Shown: in pieces, positions 1 through 8,339 of the stretch | Layout: every line of letters begins with the position of its first letter | How positions within the stretch are numbered: position 1 is the stretch's first letter | Assembly: GCA_014379205.1 (NCBI GenBank) | Contig: JACMME010000017.1 | Span: 1 to 39,705, forward strand | Source: Gemmatimonadaceae bacterium | GTDB lineage: Bacteria; Gemmatimonadota; Gemmatimonadetes; Gemmatimonadales; Gemmatimonadaceae | Reading direction: 5' to 3' | Length of the DNA stretch: 39,705 bases | Translations under genes and position numbers: made by a program | The notes under the pieces: model-generated | The model's database searches: none | Told to the model about the DNA's origin: nothing | Seen by the model: only the letters and a program-made list of their open reading frames with translations

Positions 1-853
1 CCAGAACCAGTGCCGACGACAGCGCATACTCGAAGCGGGAGTATGGATCGGCAAGTTGCGTCATCAGACGTCCGGCGTCGACGGCGATAACCACCGTTTG
101 TCCCTGCTCTACAGAGTACTCCCGCGAGATTAGCTTCTGCCGACGGGCGCTCGCCTTCCAGTCGATGTGCCGCGGATCGTCGCCGAGAACGTACTCCCTT
201 AGATTGGCGAAACTCGTACCCTCGCCTCGCCGCCGGGTGGCACGAACGCCCGCGTCCCTGAGGCGATGCTGGACGGTGAGCAGTCGGAGCCGGCGGACTC
301 CCGTGAGTGATGGCGTGACAGTGATGTGCGCCGCGCCCAATTCCGATGGCGCATACATGAATGTGCGCTGCGTCAGGCCGAGTACGCCGATCACGCGCAA
401 TGCTGCCGGGCCAACTGGAAACTCGCCCCGTGTTCGGCCACGCACGGAGAATGGAAACATGGTATCGCCATGCGGTGCGACTACTACGCTGGGGCCTTCC
501 GCTGCGCTTCCTCGCAGAAGCGCGGGGCTCAACCCGTGGCTGTCGGGAACTTGCTCGATGCCGGGGGGCAAATTCGCGTGCAGGCGAATTCTGATTCGCC
601 CGGGCCACCGCGAGTGAACGAGATACTCTCCTGAAGCGTCATCGCCGATCCCTACCGAGGGGGGCAGCTTAAGCTCTACATCGACATCGCGTTTGCCCGG
701 CATGGTGAGCACGTCGTACAGGATCGCGAAAGCGAGACCGACGGTTACCCCGATCGCCAGCACGACGCCACCCGGGGTCAACGATACAAGCCAGACAGGA
801 GCGAGAAGCGCCGTGAATGCCGCAAGTCTTCGGGTGGGAAGAAAAAACCTCAC
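1..853 (-). CDS. DUF58 domain protein, partial (C-terminus beyond the left edge)
   Basis: This is the last visible gene of the MoxR operon. It starts at a GTG (853-851) that overlaps the moxR stop codon by 4 bases, and it stays open to the window edge, giving 284 codons. Two hydrophobic segments lie at about residues 8-25 and 28-48, followed by a beta-rich region. At about residues 222-245 is the DUF58 signature: REY, GDDPRHIDWKASAR, then a second REY. A stretch reading VVIAVDAGR follows and begins a vWA-like fold. DUF58 proteins regularly accompany MoxR ATPases and are thought to be partners or substrates in envelope protein maturation, but their biochemistry is unsettled. The family assignment is secure; the function is inferred from context. 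Confidence 0.88.
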   Translation of the reverse strand, partial: MRFFLPTRRLAAFTALLAPVWLVSLTPGGVVLAIGVTVGLAFAILYDVLTMPGKRDVDVELKLPPSVGIGDDASGEYLVHSRWPGRIRIRLHANLPPGIEQVPDSHGLSPALLRGSAAEGPSVVVAPHGDTMFPFSVRGRTRGEFPVGPAALRVIGVLGLTQRTFMYAPSELGAAHITVTPSLTGVRRLRLLTVQHRLRDAGVRATRRRGEGTSFANLREYVLGDDPRHIDWKASARRQKLISREYSVEQGQTVVIAVDAGRLMTQLADPYSRFEYALSSALVL

Positions 854-1830
854 CGAGGCGCGGGCACCCGCGTTAGAAGAGCGGCGATCACGTCGTCCGC
901 GGACCGCCCCTCCACCTCCAGCTCCGGCGCCAATACAACGCGGTGCCGCAGAGATGCGAGCGCGTAATCCTTGGCGTCATCCGGAGTTACGAAATCGCGG
1001 CCGGCAAGTAGCGCCGCGGCTCGAGATACTCGAAAGAGCGCCACCGTGGCGCGTGGCGAGCCACCCAGAGTGAGAGCGGGATCCTCGCGAGTCGCACGCA
1101 CGATTGCGGCGATGTACTCACGCACCTCGGGCGCGACTTTTACGCGGTCGACCGCGGCGCGCAGGGCTCGGCACTCGGCTTCGTCGAGCACTGGCGAAGG
1201 TACGACGTCAGTCGATCGCTCTGCGTCGAAGCCGGCCGCGTAAGCTGCGAGAATTCGAAGCTCCGCCTCCTGCTCGGGATATCCAATGCGAATCTTCACG
1301 AGGAACCTGTCGAGCTGCGCCTCGGGCAGCGGATATGTTCCCTCGAACTCAATCGGATTCTGCGTTGCGAAAACCGTAAAAAGCTCTCCAAGCGGCCGGA
1401 CTACGCCGTCGATTGTTACCTGGCGTTCCGCCATTCCCTCCAGAAGAGCGGCCTGTGTTTTCGCCGGCGCACGGTTGATCTCGTCACCGAGCAAAATGTC
1501 GGTGAAGATCGGGCCTGCGTGGAACTCGAACTTCCCGACATCGGGACGCAACATACTCACGCCGGTGATGTCGCTCGGCATGAGGTCGGGGGTGAACTGT
1601 ATTCGGTTGAAGCGCGCGTTCAGCGCGCCGGCAAGCGCGCGGACCAGCATTGTCTTCGCTGTACCCGGAACCCCCTCCAGTAGAACGTGTCCGCGCGCCA
1701 GGAACGCGACCAGGGCTTCGTCGATTGCTGAATCCTGACCCAATACCCGCTCAGCCACCACTTCGTGCACCCTTCGGAGCGAATCGGCTACCTGCTCAGC
1801 GGTCATCAATTGAGGATCGATAGTCGTCAT
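850..1830 (-). CDS. moxR: MoxR-family AAA+ ATPase
   Basis: This 326-residue protein has normal MoxR length (AAA_3 core plus AAA lid). The Walker A motif GVPGTAKT is at residues 53-60, Walker B with DEINR at 116-120, and the sensor-1 region ATQNPIE at 155-161. The typical GTYPLPEAQLDRF stretch follows, with a sensor-2-like GGSPRA near residue 257. MoxR ATPases act as chaperones that assemble or activate vWA and other envelope proteins. The gene overlaps both neighbours by 4 bases (DUF4350 upstream, DUF58 downstream), so it is almost certainly translated from one polycistronic message. The ATG start fits the family N-terminus. Confidence 0.95.
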   Translation of the reverse strand: MTTIDPQLMTAEQVADSLRRVHEVVAERVLGQDSAIDEALVAFLARGHVLLEGVPGTAKTMLVRALAGALNARFNRIQFTPDLMPSDITGVSMLRPDVGKFEFHAGPIFTDILLGDEINRAPAKTQAALLEGMAERQVTIDGVVRPLGELFTVFATQNPIEFEGTYPLPEAQLDRFLVKIRIGYPEQEAELRILAAYAAGFDAERSTDVVPSPVLDEAECRALRAAVDRVKVAPEVREYIAAIVRATREDPALTLGGSPRATVALFRVSRAAALLAGRDFVTPDDAKDYALASLRHRVVLAPELEVEGRSADDVIAALLTRVPAPR

Positions 1831-3002
1831 CCGTTGAGAGTCCGTTCAATATTGTCGATTGCCAGGCCGACAGAGACGAAGTCTGCGGGCGGAAGTGCTC
1901 GCTGCATGGCCGTCTCCAGAGTGTCCACGTAGTTGCTCGTTTCGGGGTGACGCAACTTGATTGCGCCGAGGTAGCTGGCATCGGTTGAGGGGACGCCACC
2001 GAAGGGATGCCGGCGCCTCAGTCCGCGTACCATTCGCTGTGCGGCGAGCCTGGTGGCGCCCACTTGCTCGTAAGCGCGAGCCAGTGCTCCAACGTGCTCG
2101 AGCGGCGAGCGCCGCTCGATGCGCTCAGGCGCAACCGGCGTTATGGGACGAGGTGCAAGCGCCGCCAGGAGGATCAGAGCTGCGGCGATCAGCTGCAGGG
2201 TCGTTCGGCCTGGCGCCGAATCAAGGAGCGCCTCGGCGATCAACCCAGAGACGTTGGCATGCTGACCGAAGCCCTGATGATATTCTGTGAAGACCATCGG
2301 AGCGCCAATGGAAGGCGTCACCCAGCCGAACATTCGCATTATCTCGACGCCCATCAATGGCCGGCGGAGCGAACGGTTGCGAATCAGCCCGGGATCAGCG
2401 AGCCCCACCACCCGCCCGCGACCGAGCGAGAATCCAACCGCAATTGGGACTCGTGTGAAATACAGACCGGTCAGGAAGGAAGTTGTATCCGCGGCTATCG
2501 GCTTCTGAAGATTGAGTGTGTAATTCGCCCAGGCAGCGAACTTGTTGCTGCCGAACGCTGCGCTATCCCGAACAACCTGACGGGATCGCACAACCATCAT
2601 GCGCGGCGCGTCGGTACGGCGGAGTCTAAGAGAGTCCGCCAGCGGTGTACGATTCTCGGGAATGACGAAAAGTCCGGCGCCACGGCGAACGGCGTCCAGA
2701 AGTGCGTTCACTTCTCCAGTGGTGAGAGGCTCGGGGGGAGCCAGCACTACATACACTGTGTTGCTGTCCAGCGGCGCGGCCAGTGGTGTCTCGCGTCGCT
2801 CGACGCGCCAACCCAGGCGGCTCGCCACCTCAAAAACGCCACGCGCACCGGAACCATCGTACGACCGAGTAGTCAGGGACCGGATGCCCTCGCCGAAATC
2901 CTCTTCGGGAAGCGCAAGGATGGCGATCAGGGTAAGCACGCCGAGCGCGGTGAAAACCACGCGCGGCGTGAGCCAGCGCTCGGTCGAATCGCCGGCGCTC
3001 AC
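1827..3002 (-). CDS. DUF4350 domain membrane protein
   Basis: The product is 391 residues long. An N-terminal membrane segment (about 14-30) is followed by a soluble domain with the DUF4350 pattern: SYDGSGARG, a VYVVLAPPEPLT stretch and a glycine-rich AGLFVIPENRTP strand-turn. A second hydrophobic segment lies near residues 265-283, and a basic, helical C-terminal tail contains LRRRHPFGG. DUF4350 resembles a GATase-like fold and is found almost only in MoxR/DUF58/DUF4129 operons. The start overlaps the DUF4129 stop by one base and the stop overlaps moxR by four. Its function is unknown; a role in envelope stress or protein maturation is inferred from context only. Confidence 0.85.
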   Translation of the reverse strand: MSAGDSTERWLTPRVVFTALGVLTLIAILALPEEDFGEGIRSLTTRSYDGSGARGVFEVASRLGWRVERRETPLAAPLDSNTVYVVLAPPEPLTTGEVNALLDAVRRGAGLFVIPENRTPLADSLRLRRTDAPRMMVVRSRQVVRDSAAFGSNKFAAWANYTLNLQKPIAADTTSFLTGLYFTRVPIAVGFSLGRGRVVGLADPGLIRNRSLRRPLMGVEIMRMFGWVTPSIGAPMVFTEYHQGFGQHANVSGLIAEALLDSAPGRTTLQLIAAALILLAALAPRPITPVAPERIERRSPLEHVGALARAYEQVGATRLAAQRMVRGLRRRHPFGGVPSTDASYLGAIKLRHPETSNYVDTLETAMQRALPPADFVSVGLAIDNIERTLNG

Positions 3003-3649
3003 TAGGCGTCGGCGCCGATAATTGGGAGAGCGAGAGAACGGAGTCTGTCGTACCGTTCACGGTCGCATTCCCCCATGCCGTAGATGACGACGTCGTATGA
3101 TCGGCCGAAATCACGGAATCGGCTGAACATGGAGGAAGAGCGTGATCTCAGCTCGCGCACATAGTCGCCGACCGTCTTGGAGGGATGCAATCTAAGCTGC
3201 CCCTGCCGGGCACCGTGCTCGAGAAGCGCCTCGTACAATGCGTGTGCCGCGCCGGTAAAGTCGCCCTCGGCTGCCAGCAGCTGTGAGGCGCCCCAGGAAT
3301 CGCGAGCGCCGCGAACGCGTGACGGCCGCGCGGTGCTACCGCCCTCCGTCATCCCGAAGCCACGCCTGCGGTACAGTGCGTATGCGATCCGTCCGATGAT
3401 CGCGCCGGCCGCAATCGCGAGAACGGCTATCATTAGCCACTTCAACAGAGGTGACTGCGCCGCCGCGTCGCCAATTGGATCCCAGAGTCGCCGGAGTGCT
3501 CTCCAACCAGCATCCCACCAGTCAGCGAGCTTCCGGGTTACCCACCACTCCCCTTTTTGCCGGTAGCCGGATGCGCTGAAGACCGCAGTGACCGTATCCG
3601 CGATAGATAAATCCGACAAGTCCGATAGCGCGCGTTGCATGAAAGTCAC
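3002..3649 (-). CDS. DUF4129 domain membrane protein
   Basis: This 215-residue protein has an amphipathic, tryptophan-rich N-terminus (about 35-60), one clear transmembrane helix (about 68-92) and a cytoplasmic DUF4129 domain (about 120-205). The domain contains the usual LLAAEGDFTGAAHALYEALLE helix pair and the HPSKTVGDYVREL motif. DUF4129 often occurs as a domain of transglutaminase-like membrane proteins; here it stands alone in the MoxR operon. It overlaps the upstream membrane protein gene by 4 bases and the DUF4350 gene by one, which indicates translational coupling. Its molecular activity is unknown. Confidence 0.85.
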   Translation of the reverse strand: MTFMQRALSDLSDLSIADTVTAVFSASGYRQKGEWWVTRKLADWWDAGWRALRRLWDPIGDAAAQSPLLKWLMIAVLAIAAGAIIGRIAYALYRRRGFGMTEGGSTARPSRVRGARDSWGASQLLAAEGDFTGAAHALYEALLEHGARQGQLRLHPSKTVGDYVRELRSRSSSMFSRFRDFGRSYDVVIYGMGECDRERYDRLRSLALPIIGADA

Positions 3650-4509
3650 GCAAGCTTTGCTTGTGCCGTGAGCTCCTGCTCCATTAGCTCAATGTCATAA
3701 CCTTCCTTGCGAACACGCACGTCATAGTAAAGCAAGGTCGTCACGACGCTGTAGAACGGATAGCTCAGCGCGCTGAAAATCGACGAAATCACGTTCGCAG
3801 CGAGGGAAGCCATACCGAATGCAATCATTACCGCGACCGAAACCACAACCGTCGCGATTCCAATGAGCAGAATGGTGAGCACGTACACTTTGCAGATTTT
3901 GCCAATTTCACCTTTTGACAACGCGCGCGCCCGCGAGAGAGCGGCGCGAGCCGTAAGGTTTTCCAGAACCACTATTCCAGGTATCGCGAAGTACCTGGCC
4001 AGTGCATAGAGTGTCCAGGCGAACATTCCGAACATGAGAATAACTGTGACGACAATTGCAAATGCTCCCGCGTTGCTGGTCTTTAGCACTAGCCCGATGA
4101 CAAGCGTGATGATTGTGCCAATGATTGCGATTGCAATGATTCCGCCGAGGATGAAGCCGTATTTGCCCAGGGAGGCCAGAAGGATGCGCCCGAACCGCGG
4201 AAATACCGTACGCAACGCTGCCCCTGGCGTCATCTGGCCACCGCGGTAATGCTCGGAAGTGAGGAGGATCATCGCGGCGTCCGCGATCGCGTACCAGAGC
4301 AGAGCGGGGAAAAGGAGAATTGCGAGCTGCGCCATCACCTGCGGGTCGGCGGTATCACCAATCCATAGGAATCCGATGGTTATGGCGAAGAAGGGGACAA
4401 AGCCGATTGCCCCGAGCATCACCAGCGGCACAAAAATACGCCGGTACATCTGGAATGCGGCGTCAAGAATCTCCGTGGAGGAAAGCGGTCGGATGGCGGC
4501 AAGGTGCAT
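3646..4509 (-). CDS. Multi-pass membrane protein, first gene of the MoxR operon
   Basis: The 287-residue product has about six hydrophobic helices (roughly 28-50, 58-82, 115-142, 150-175, 208-235 and 240-265) and begins MHLAAIRPLSSTEILDAAF. That opening resembles the glycerophosphodiesterase-like membrane domain or DUF7544-type proteins that head many MoxR clusters. No catalytic motif is visible. The gene is the promoter-proximal member of the minus-strand operon and overlaps DUF4129 by 4 bases. The divergent spacer 4510-4735 separates it from the next plus-strand gene and presumably holds both promoters. It may be a membrane anchor or substrate of the MoxR system (inference). Confidence 0.75.
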   Translation of the reverse strand: MHLAAIRPLSSTEILDAAFQMYRRIFVPLVMLGAIGFVPFFAITIGFLWIGDTADPQVMAQLAILLFPALLWYAIADAAMILLTSEHYRGGQMTPGAALRTVFPRFGRILLASLGKYGFILGGIIAIAIIGTIITLVIGLVLKTSNAGAFAIVVTVILMFGMFAWTLYALARYFAIPGIVVLENLTARAALSRARALSKGEIGKICKVYVLTILLIGIATVVVSVAVMIAFGMASLAANVISSIFSALSYPFYSVVTTLLYYDVRVRKEGYDIELMEQELTAQAKLA

Positions 4510-4735
4510 CTATTGAATTCTCTGGGTGTTAGGTGCAGTTGACGGCTGATTTGCCGCCCAGGTCGTCAGAAATGACACTCTTCGCTCGTGGAGACATTTC
4601 TTGCCGGAACCGCGAGAGGCCGTGGGGTATATGTAGTGGCTGCGTGCTCTGTTATTTTGCGTAGTCTGCCTGCGCCCGTTGCGCCTGACCCAACCCTCTG
4701 CACGCCATCCTCCAAATATGTCAAAGGAGTTCGTC

Positions 4736-5530
4736 ATGACCGCCAAGACCGCGGCCCTCGTTCTTTTCCTTGCCTCTTCCGCCACGGCGATCGAAGCACA
4801 GAATTTCGCCTACGCTCCTGCGGTGGTGAAGTACCGCATCACTTCCATTGGTCAAGTAAGCCAGGAAATGATGGGACAGAAGCGCCAGGATAGCCTTAAT
4901 TCCAATATGCTCGTGTCTCTCAATATCTCGGCGAAAGGCAAGGATACGCTGCATCTGATGTATGTAATCGATTCAGCGAGCAGCACCAATCCGACACTCG
5001 CTGCGCAGATCTCGAAGGTAGTTGGGGACACCATCAGAAGCTTCATCTCTCCCATCGGCCAGGTATTCTCATTCCTGCCCCCTGCGGATAGCGCCGAAGG
5101 CGCCGGGCAGCAGTATCAGGAATTCAGGACCTTTCTAATCCGTTTTCCGTCCGCGTCGCCCAAAGCGGGTGTGTCCTGGGTCGACACCACGACGACTCCC
5201 TTTAACAATCAGGGGATCGAGGGTTCCGCCACCGTTGTAACCGCCTCGAAGATTCTCGGCGATACCACGTACGGAGGCGAGAAGGCGTGGAGGGTGGAAC
5301 GTAAGTCCAGCGTCACGCTGAATGGCTCCGGCACCGCGCAAGGCCAGGCAATGGTGTTGGAAGGAACCGGCACCGCCGATGAAATGCGCTATATCAGCTC
5401 GAAAGGCCTGGTGCTCGGCGCGACAGGGAAGGAGAACTCGGACATCAACGTCTCCATACCTGCGATGAACGCTACTATCCCGATTACCCGGTCGTCGACG
5501 TCGAAGATCGAGCTGATTCGAGGGAAGTAG
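4736..5530 (+). CDS. Secreted protein of unknown function
   Basis: A strong Shine-Dalgarno AAAGGAG at 4723-4729, six bases before the ATG at 4736, sets the start (264 residues) and rules out the upstream in-frame ATG at 4679. The N-terminus MTAKTAALVLFLASSATAIEAQ is a signal peptide, with probable cleavage after AIEA. The rest is soluble and beta-rich, with Asp/Ser/Thr-rich strands, a KYRITSIGQVSQEMMGQ segment and no cysteines. It has the look of a DUF6263-like periplasmic or surface protein, but I do not recognise the family with confidence. It is monocistronic, divergent from the MoxR operon and convergent with purK. Confidence 0.75.
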   Translation: MTAKTAALVLFLASSATAIEAQNFAYAPAVVKYRITSIGQVSQEMMGQKRQDSLNSNMLVSLNISAKGKDTLHLMYVIDSASSTNPTLAAQISKVVGDTIRSFISPIGQVFSFLPPADSAEGAGQQYQEFRTFLIRFPSASPKAGVSWVDTTTTPFNNQGIEGSATVVTASKILGDTTYGGEKAWRVERKSSVTLNGSGTAQGQAMVLEGTGTADEMRYISSKGLVLGATGKENSDINVSIPAMNATIPITRSSTSKIELIRGK

Positions 5531-5532
5531 AA

Positions 5533-5687
5533 GGCTGATGGCTGATGGCTGATAGCTGATGGCGGATTGCGTATGGTGGACTATCGGATTTCGGATTGGC
5601 ATCGAGGTCCTCAGACGTCACCATACCGCTTGATCTCGGTCCGAAACCACCATCCGTTATCCGCCATCAGCCATCAGCCATCCTGTT
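5533..5687. repeat. Heptad inverted-repeat array, spacer between secreted protein gene and purK
   Basis: The left arm starts with three GGCTGAT units (5533-5553) and continues in 7-base steps with variants AGCTGAT, GGCGGAT, TGCGTAT and GGTGGAC. The right arm (about 5645-5683) is its reverse complement, again in heptads: it reads ATCAGCC-type units, and its inner part (ACCACCAT, ATCCGCC) matches the inner part of the left arm. The arms enclose about 70 bases and can fold into a long imperfect hairpin. A TTTT run (5686-5689) follows the right arm, so on the plus strand it may act as a terminator between the two convergent genes. Confidence 0.85.
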
Positions 5688-5688
5688 T

Positions 5689-6828
5689 TCATCCTCCCGC
5701 TGTTAACGCGGCCTTGGCCACCTGCACGCGCTCAACTGCTTCCTGCGGTGTGGTGCCAGTCGCTGACAGGTGACCCATTTTTCGACCCAACCTCGCGTCT
5801 CGCTTTCCGTACAGGTGTAGGCGCACCGCCGAGTCCCTGAGCGCTCGCGCGAAATTCGGAGCTCGGTCCTCCTGCCATAGATCGCCCAGAAGGTTGATGA
5901 TCGCCGCAGGCCGCACCACATCGACGGCCCCAAGGGGAAGGTCGCAGACTGCCCGCACTGCCTGCTCGAACTGACTGGTGATGCAGGCGCGTTCAGTGGC
6001 GTGAAAGCTGTTGTGTGGCCGCGGTGCAAGCTCGTTCACGAGAAGGCTGCCGTCGCGCGTAAGGAAGAGCTCCACCGCTAGAAGACCTTCTACGCCCAGC
6101 TGTTCGGCAATGCCGCGGCCGATCTCCTGCGCCCGCGTCGCGAGAGTTGCGGAAATGGGCGCCGGGATGACCGACCAGGCCAGAATGCGCTCCTCGTGAT
6201 GATTGAATGCCGTCGGATACACGACCAAATCGCCACCTGGGCGCCGCGCGATGAGAACAGACAACTCGGCTTCGAGGTCGAGCGCCTGTTCGACAACGCA
6301 GGGCTTCTCACCGAGCCAAACCCACGCGGTTTTCGCCTCGGCAGTAGAAGCGAGCCGGACCTGTCCCCGCCCATCGTATCCGCCTGTGCACGACTTTGCG
6401 AAGCTGTCGCCCAGTGCGACCACTGCTTCGCCAAGCGATTCAGTCGAGCTCGCGAGACGATAGGGACCGACAGGAAATCCATGTTGTGTGAGCCAGGCTT
6501 TTTGACGGCCGCGGTCCTGCACGACATCAAGCACTCCTGCTCCTGGACGCACCGGTGCATAAAGCGCGGCCGCTTGAAGGCTTGCAAGAGCGACCTTCTC
6601 GATCTCCAGCGTGACGACATCGCATGCGCGCGCTAGGGTCGCGGCCGCTACTACATCATTGAAATCAGCGACGATGCTGTCGTCAGCAAGAGGCCGGGCA
6701 GCGGCGGTAGGGTCGGGATCGAGCACGCGAATGCCGTAACCGAATGATCGCGCCGCCATTGCGGTCATGCGACCGAGCTGCCCGCCACCGAAAATGCCGA
6801 TCGTCGCTCCGGGAAGGATTGGATGCAT
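5689..6828 (-). CDS. purK: 5-(carboxyamino)imidazole ribonucleotide synthase
   Basis: PurK converts AIR, ATP and bicarbonate to N5-CAIR in de novo purine synthesis. The 379-residue ATP-grasp protein starts at the ATG whose A (6828) is the last base of the purE TGA, a TGATG coupling; the longer in-frame start at 6876 would lie inside purE and is rejected. IGIFGGGQLGRM (10-21) is the family N-terminal glycine-rich loop. GGYDGRGQ is the ATP-grasp loop, and NELAPRPHNS near the C-terminal third is the metal-binding signature. The usual NSGH reads NSFH here, a small departure. The final TG of the gene abuts the heptad repeat array. Confidence 0.95.
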   Translation of the reverse strand: MHPILPGATIGIFGGGQLGRMTAMAARSFGYGIRVLDPDPTAAARPLADDSIVADFNDVVAAATLARACDVVTLEIEKVALASLQAAALYAPVRPGAGVLDVVQDRGRQKAWLTQHGFPVGPYRLASSTESLGEAVVALGDSFAKSCTGGYDGRGQVRLASTAEAKTAWVWLGEKPCVVEQALDLEAELSVLIARRPGGDLVVYPTAFNHHEERILAWSVIPAPISATLATRAQEIGRGIAEQLGVEGLLAVELFLTRDGSLLVNELAPRPHNSFHATERACITSQFEQAVRAVCDLPLGAVDVVRPAAIINLLGDLWQEDRAPNFARALRDSAVRLHLYGKRDARLGRKMGHLSATGTTPQEAVERVQVAKAALTAGG

Positions 6829-7322
6829 CAGGGAAGCGGCCTGTCTGGTACCTCGCGGGTTCGAGCCTCCCTCCACGCGCGCACGCGCTCCCGAAGATTG
6901 TCATCACTCAGCGCCACGATAGCTGCAGCCAGGAGACCGGCGTTTGCGGCTCCCGGCTTTCCGATTGCCAGAGTCCCGACAGGCACGCCCTTGGGCATCT
7001 GCACTATGGACATCAGTGCGTCCATGCCGTTGAGCGCCGTAGCCGGTACGGGAACGCCCAGCACAGGCAGAATGGTATGAGCAGCGACCATTCCGGGTAA
7101 ATGCGCGGCGCCGCCAGCGCCAGCGATGATTACCTGAATTCCGCGCGATTCCGCAGCCGTCGCATACTCAACCATGCGAGCTGGGGTGCGGTGCGCCGAC
7201 ACTATCCAGGTCTCGTACGGCACGCCGAGCTCGGCGAGTATTTCGCACGCTGGGGACAGAGACTCAAAATCGCTCTGACTTCCCATTATCACGCCTACGA
7301 GGGGCGCGGCAGGTAGCGTCAT
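6828..7322 (-). CDS. purE: N5-carboxyaminoimidazole ribonucleotide mutase (class I PurE)
   Basis: PurE rearranges N5-CAIR to CAIR, the step after PurK. The 164-residue length is typical of class I. GSQSD (14-18), SAHRTP (42-47, with catalytic His44) and [11 protein letters not shown] (68-78) are all present, as is the [17 protein letters not shown] active-site stretch. The ATG at 7322-7320 is the family start. purE leads a two-gene operon with purK. Its leader contains an unusual G6C7 tract about 33-45 bases upstream. No purine riboswitch was recognised. Confidence 0.96.
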   Translation of the reverse strand: MTLPAAPLVGVIMGSQSDFESLSPACEILAELGVPYETWIVSAHRTPARMVEYATAAESRGIQVIIAGAGGAAHLPGMVAAHTILPVLGVPVPATALNGMDALMSIVQMPKGVPVGTLAIGKPGAANAGLLAAAIVALSDDNLRERVRAWREARTREVPDRPLP

Positions 7323-7354
7323 TCAGTCGTGGCTCCGAAACAGGCGCGAGATGC

Positions 7355-7367
7355 GGGGGGCCCCCCC
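7355..7367. other. G6C7 self-complementary homopolymer tract in the purE leader
   Basis: Six G followed by seven C form a 12-base perfect palindrome inside the shared promoter/leader of purE (minus) and the acidic gene (plus). Such runs are slippage-prone and strongly self-pairing. No surrounding reading frame would be affected, so any effect would be on the purE leader. The rest of the spacer 7323-7546 shows no recognisable promoter or riboswitch. Confidence 0.6.
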
Positions 7368-7546
7368 AATTACCAGGATATCCCGACCCATACTCAACAC
7401 GGCATCGCATTCACGCAAGCCATACCATATTGTTGCAACGCACGGCACTCACCCCAGTACAAGGTATCCATCGAGTTTTACCGTGCAGTACTCAGTACGC
7501 CACCGCTGGATTGGTAACACAGATCGCCTGCCATTAGGAGGAAGCC

Positions 7547-7825
7547 ATGCCGGATGAAAAGGATCCGATTTCCAGGAACGGCACACCGGACGATTCTGTC
7601 GGGCATGGAGAGTGGCGCGGGATTACGCCGGACGACTCCGACACGTCAGTCAACGATCCGCCCGGTGATGCTGACTCTGCCCGTGCTGAGTCGTTAGCAG
7701 CCAGCGGCGAGCCCGCGGGTGAATTGGACCCCGACGAAGTCGCCCACGATTTGAGCGTTGAGCTGGGTCTGGGATATCGAGATTATGGCGTGGGATCGCA
7801 ACCCGAGGAGGACAAGGAGGAGTGA
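7547..7825 (+). CDS. Small, highly acidic hypothetical protein
   Basis: The start is supported by a near-perfect ribosome binding site, TAGGAGGA (7535-7542), four bases before the ATG. The 92 residues are dominated by Asp, Glu, Ser, Gly and Pro with almost no hydrophobic core, and a PEEDKEE tail ends the protein. It looks intrinsically disordered. No family is recognised. It lies between divergent purE and convergent arfB and is probably monocistronic. The strong ribosome binding site argues that it is really expressed. Confidence 0.6.
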   Translation: MPDEKDPISRNGTPDDSVGHGEWRGITPDDSDTSVNDPPGDADSARAESLAASGEPAGELDPDEVAHDLSVELGLGYRDYGVGSQPEEDKEE

Positions 7826-7915
7826 CTGCGAAGTACGAAACTGCGAACGCGAAGACTGAACCTCGGGCGGCTTCCTTCGTTCGATCAAGCGAGTCCGCTT
7901 CGCAGTTCTACTCTC
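7823..7915. repeat. Heptad inverted-repeat array between acidic gene and arfB
   Basis: From 7823 the spacer runs in 7-base steps such as TGACTGC, GAAGTAC and GAAGACT. The core AGTACGAAACTGCGAA (7832-7847) recurs in inverted form at 7895-7911, where the opposite strand reads AGTAGAACTGCGAAGCG. The right arm overlaps the arfB stop codon (7908-7910). The loop is about 45 bases. Units are more degenerate than at other loci. The position between two convergent genes matches the array beyond purK. Confidence 0.65.
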
Positions 7916-8339
7916 TCTCGACCTCTCCTCGTTCCCTTTTCGTCTTCCCCCTGCGCTTCTTGGCGTCCATGCGCGCCTCTCTGGCTGCGCGGCTTGGCTT
8001 GGTGCGCACGCGTTTCCGAGGGACGGTCAGCGCGCGACTGACCAGATCCACAAGCCTGGCTTCCGCGTCATCACGATTACGGCGCTGACTTCGGCTAGCG
8101 CTCGCGACGACACGCAGGAAGCCGTCACCATCAAGCCGGTTCGCCAGCTTCGCGGCGGCTCGAGCCCGCTCGCCATCTTCGAGAGCGGCAGAGCTCAGAA
8201 GATTCCAGCGAAGCTCGATTCTCGTGGATGATGTGTTGACATGCTGGCCGCCAGGACCGCCGGAGCGCGTAGCCCGCACCTCCAGCTCCGATCTCGGTAT
8301 GGCTACTCGATCGGTGATGCGCAGCGAATCGTCACTCAC
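7908..8339 (-). CDS. arfB: Alternative ribosome-rescue factor ArfB (YaeJ-like peptidyl-tRNA hydrolase)
   Basis: ArfB rescues stalled ribosomes by hydrolysing peptidyl-tRNA. The 143-residue protein has the RF-1 catalytic domain with SGGPGGQHVN, with the GGQ motif at residues 30-32, followed by TSSTRIELRW. The C-terminal tail (about 110-143) is extremely rich in Lys and Arg, as expected for the part that enters the mRNA channel. It lacks the codon-recognition domains of full release factors. The start overlaps the stop of the upstream CBS-protein gene by 4 bases (8336-8339), so the two are co-translated. Confidence 0.93.
   Translation of the reverse strand: MSDDSLRITDRVAIPRSELEVRATRSGGPGGQHVNTSSTRIELRWNLLSSAALEDGERARAAAKLANRLDGDGFLRVVASASRSQRRNRDDAEARLVDLVSRALTVPRKRVRTKPSRAAREARMDAKKRRGKTKRERGEVERE

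Noticed and set aside
2007..3005. Plus-strand frame of 332 codons opposite the DUF4350 gene
   Set aside because: It is antisense to a translationally coupled operon gene and shows no domain or ribosome binding site.
5533..5687. CRISPR-like array in the purK spacer
   Set aside because: The units are contiguous 7-mers without spacers of constant length, and the second block is inverted. CRISPR repeats are longer and separated by unique spacers.
6845..6865. GGTTCGA, resembling a tRNA T-loop
   Set aside because: It lies inside purE and no acceptor or anticodon stem can be built around it.
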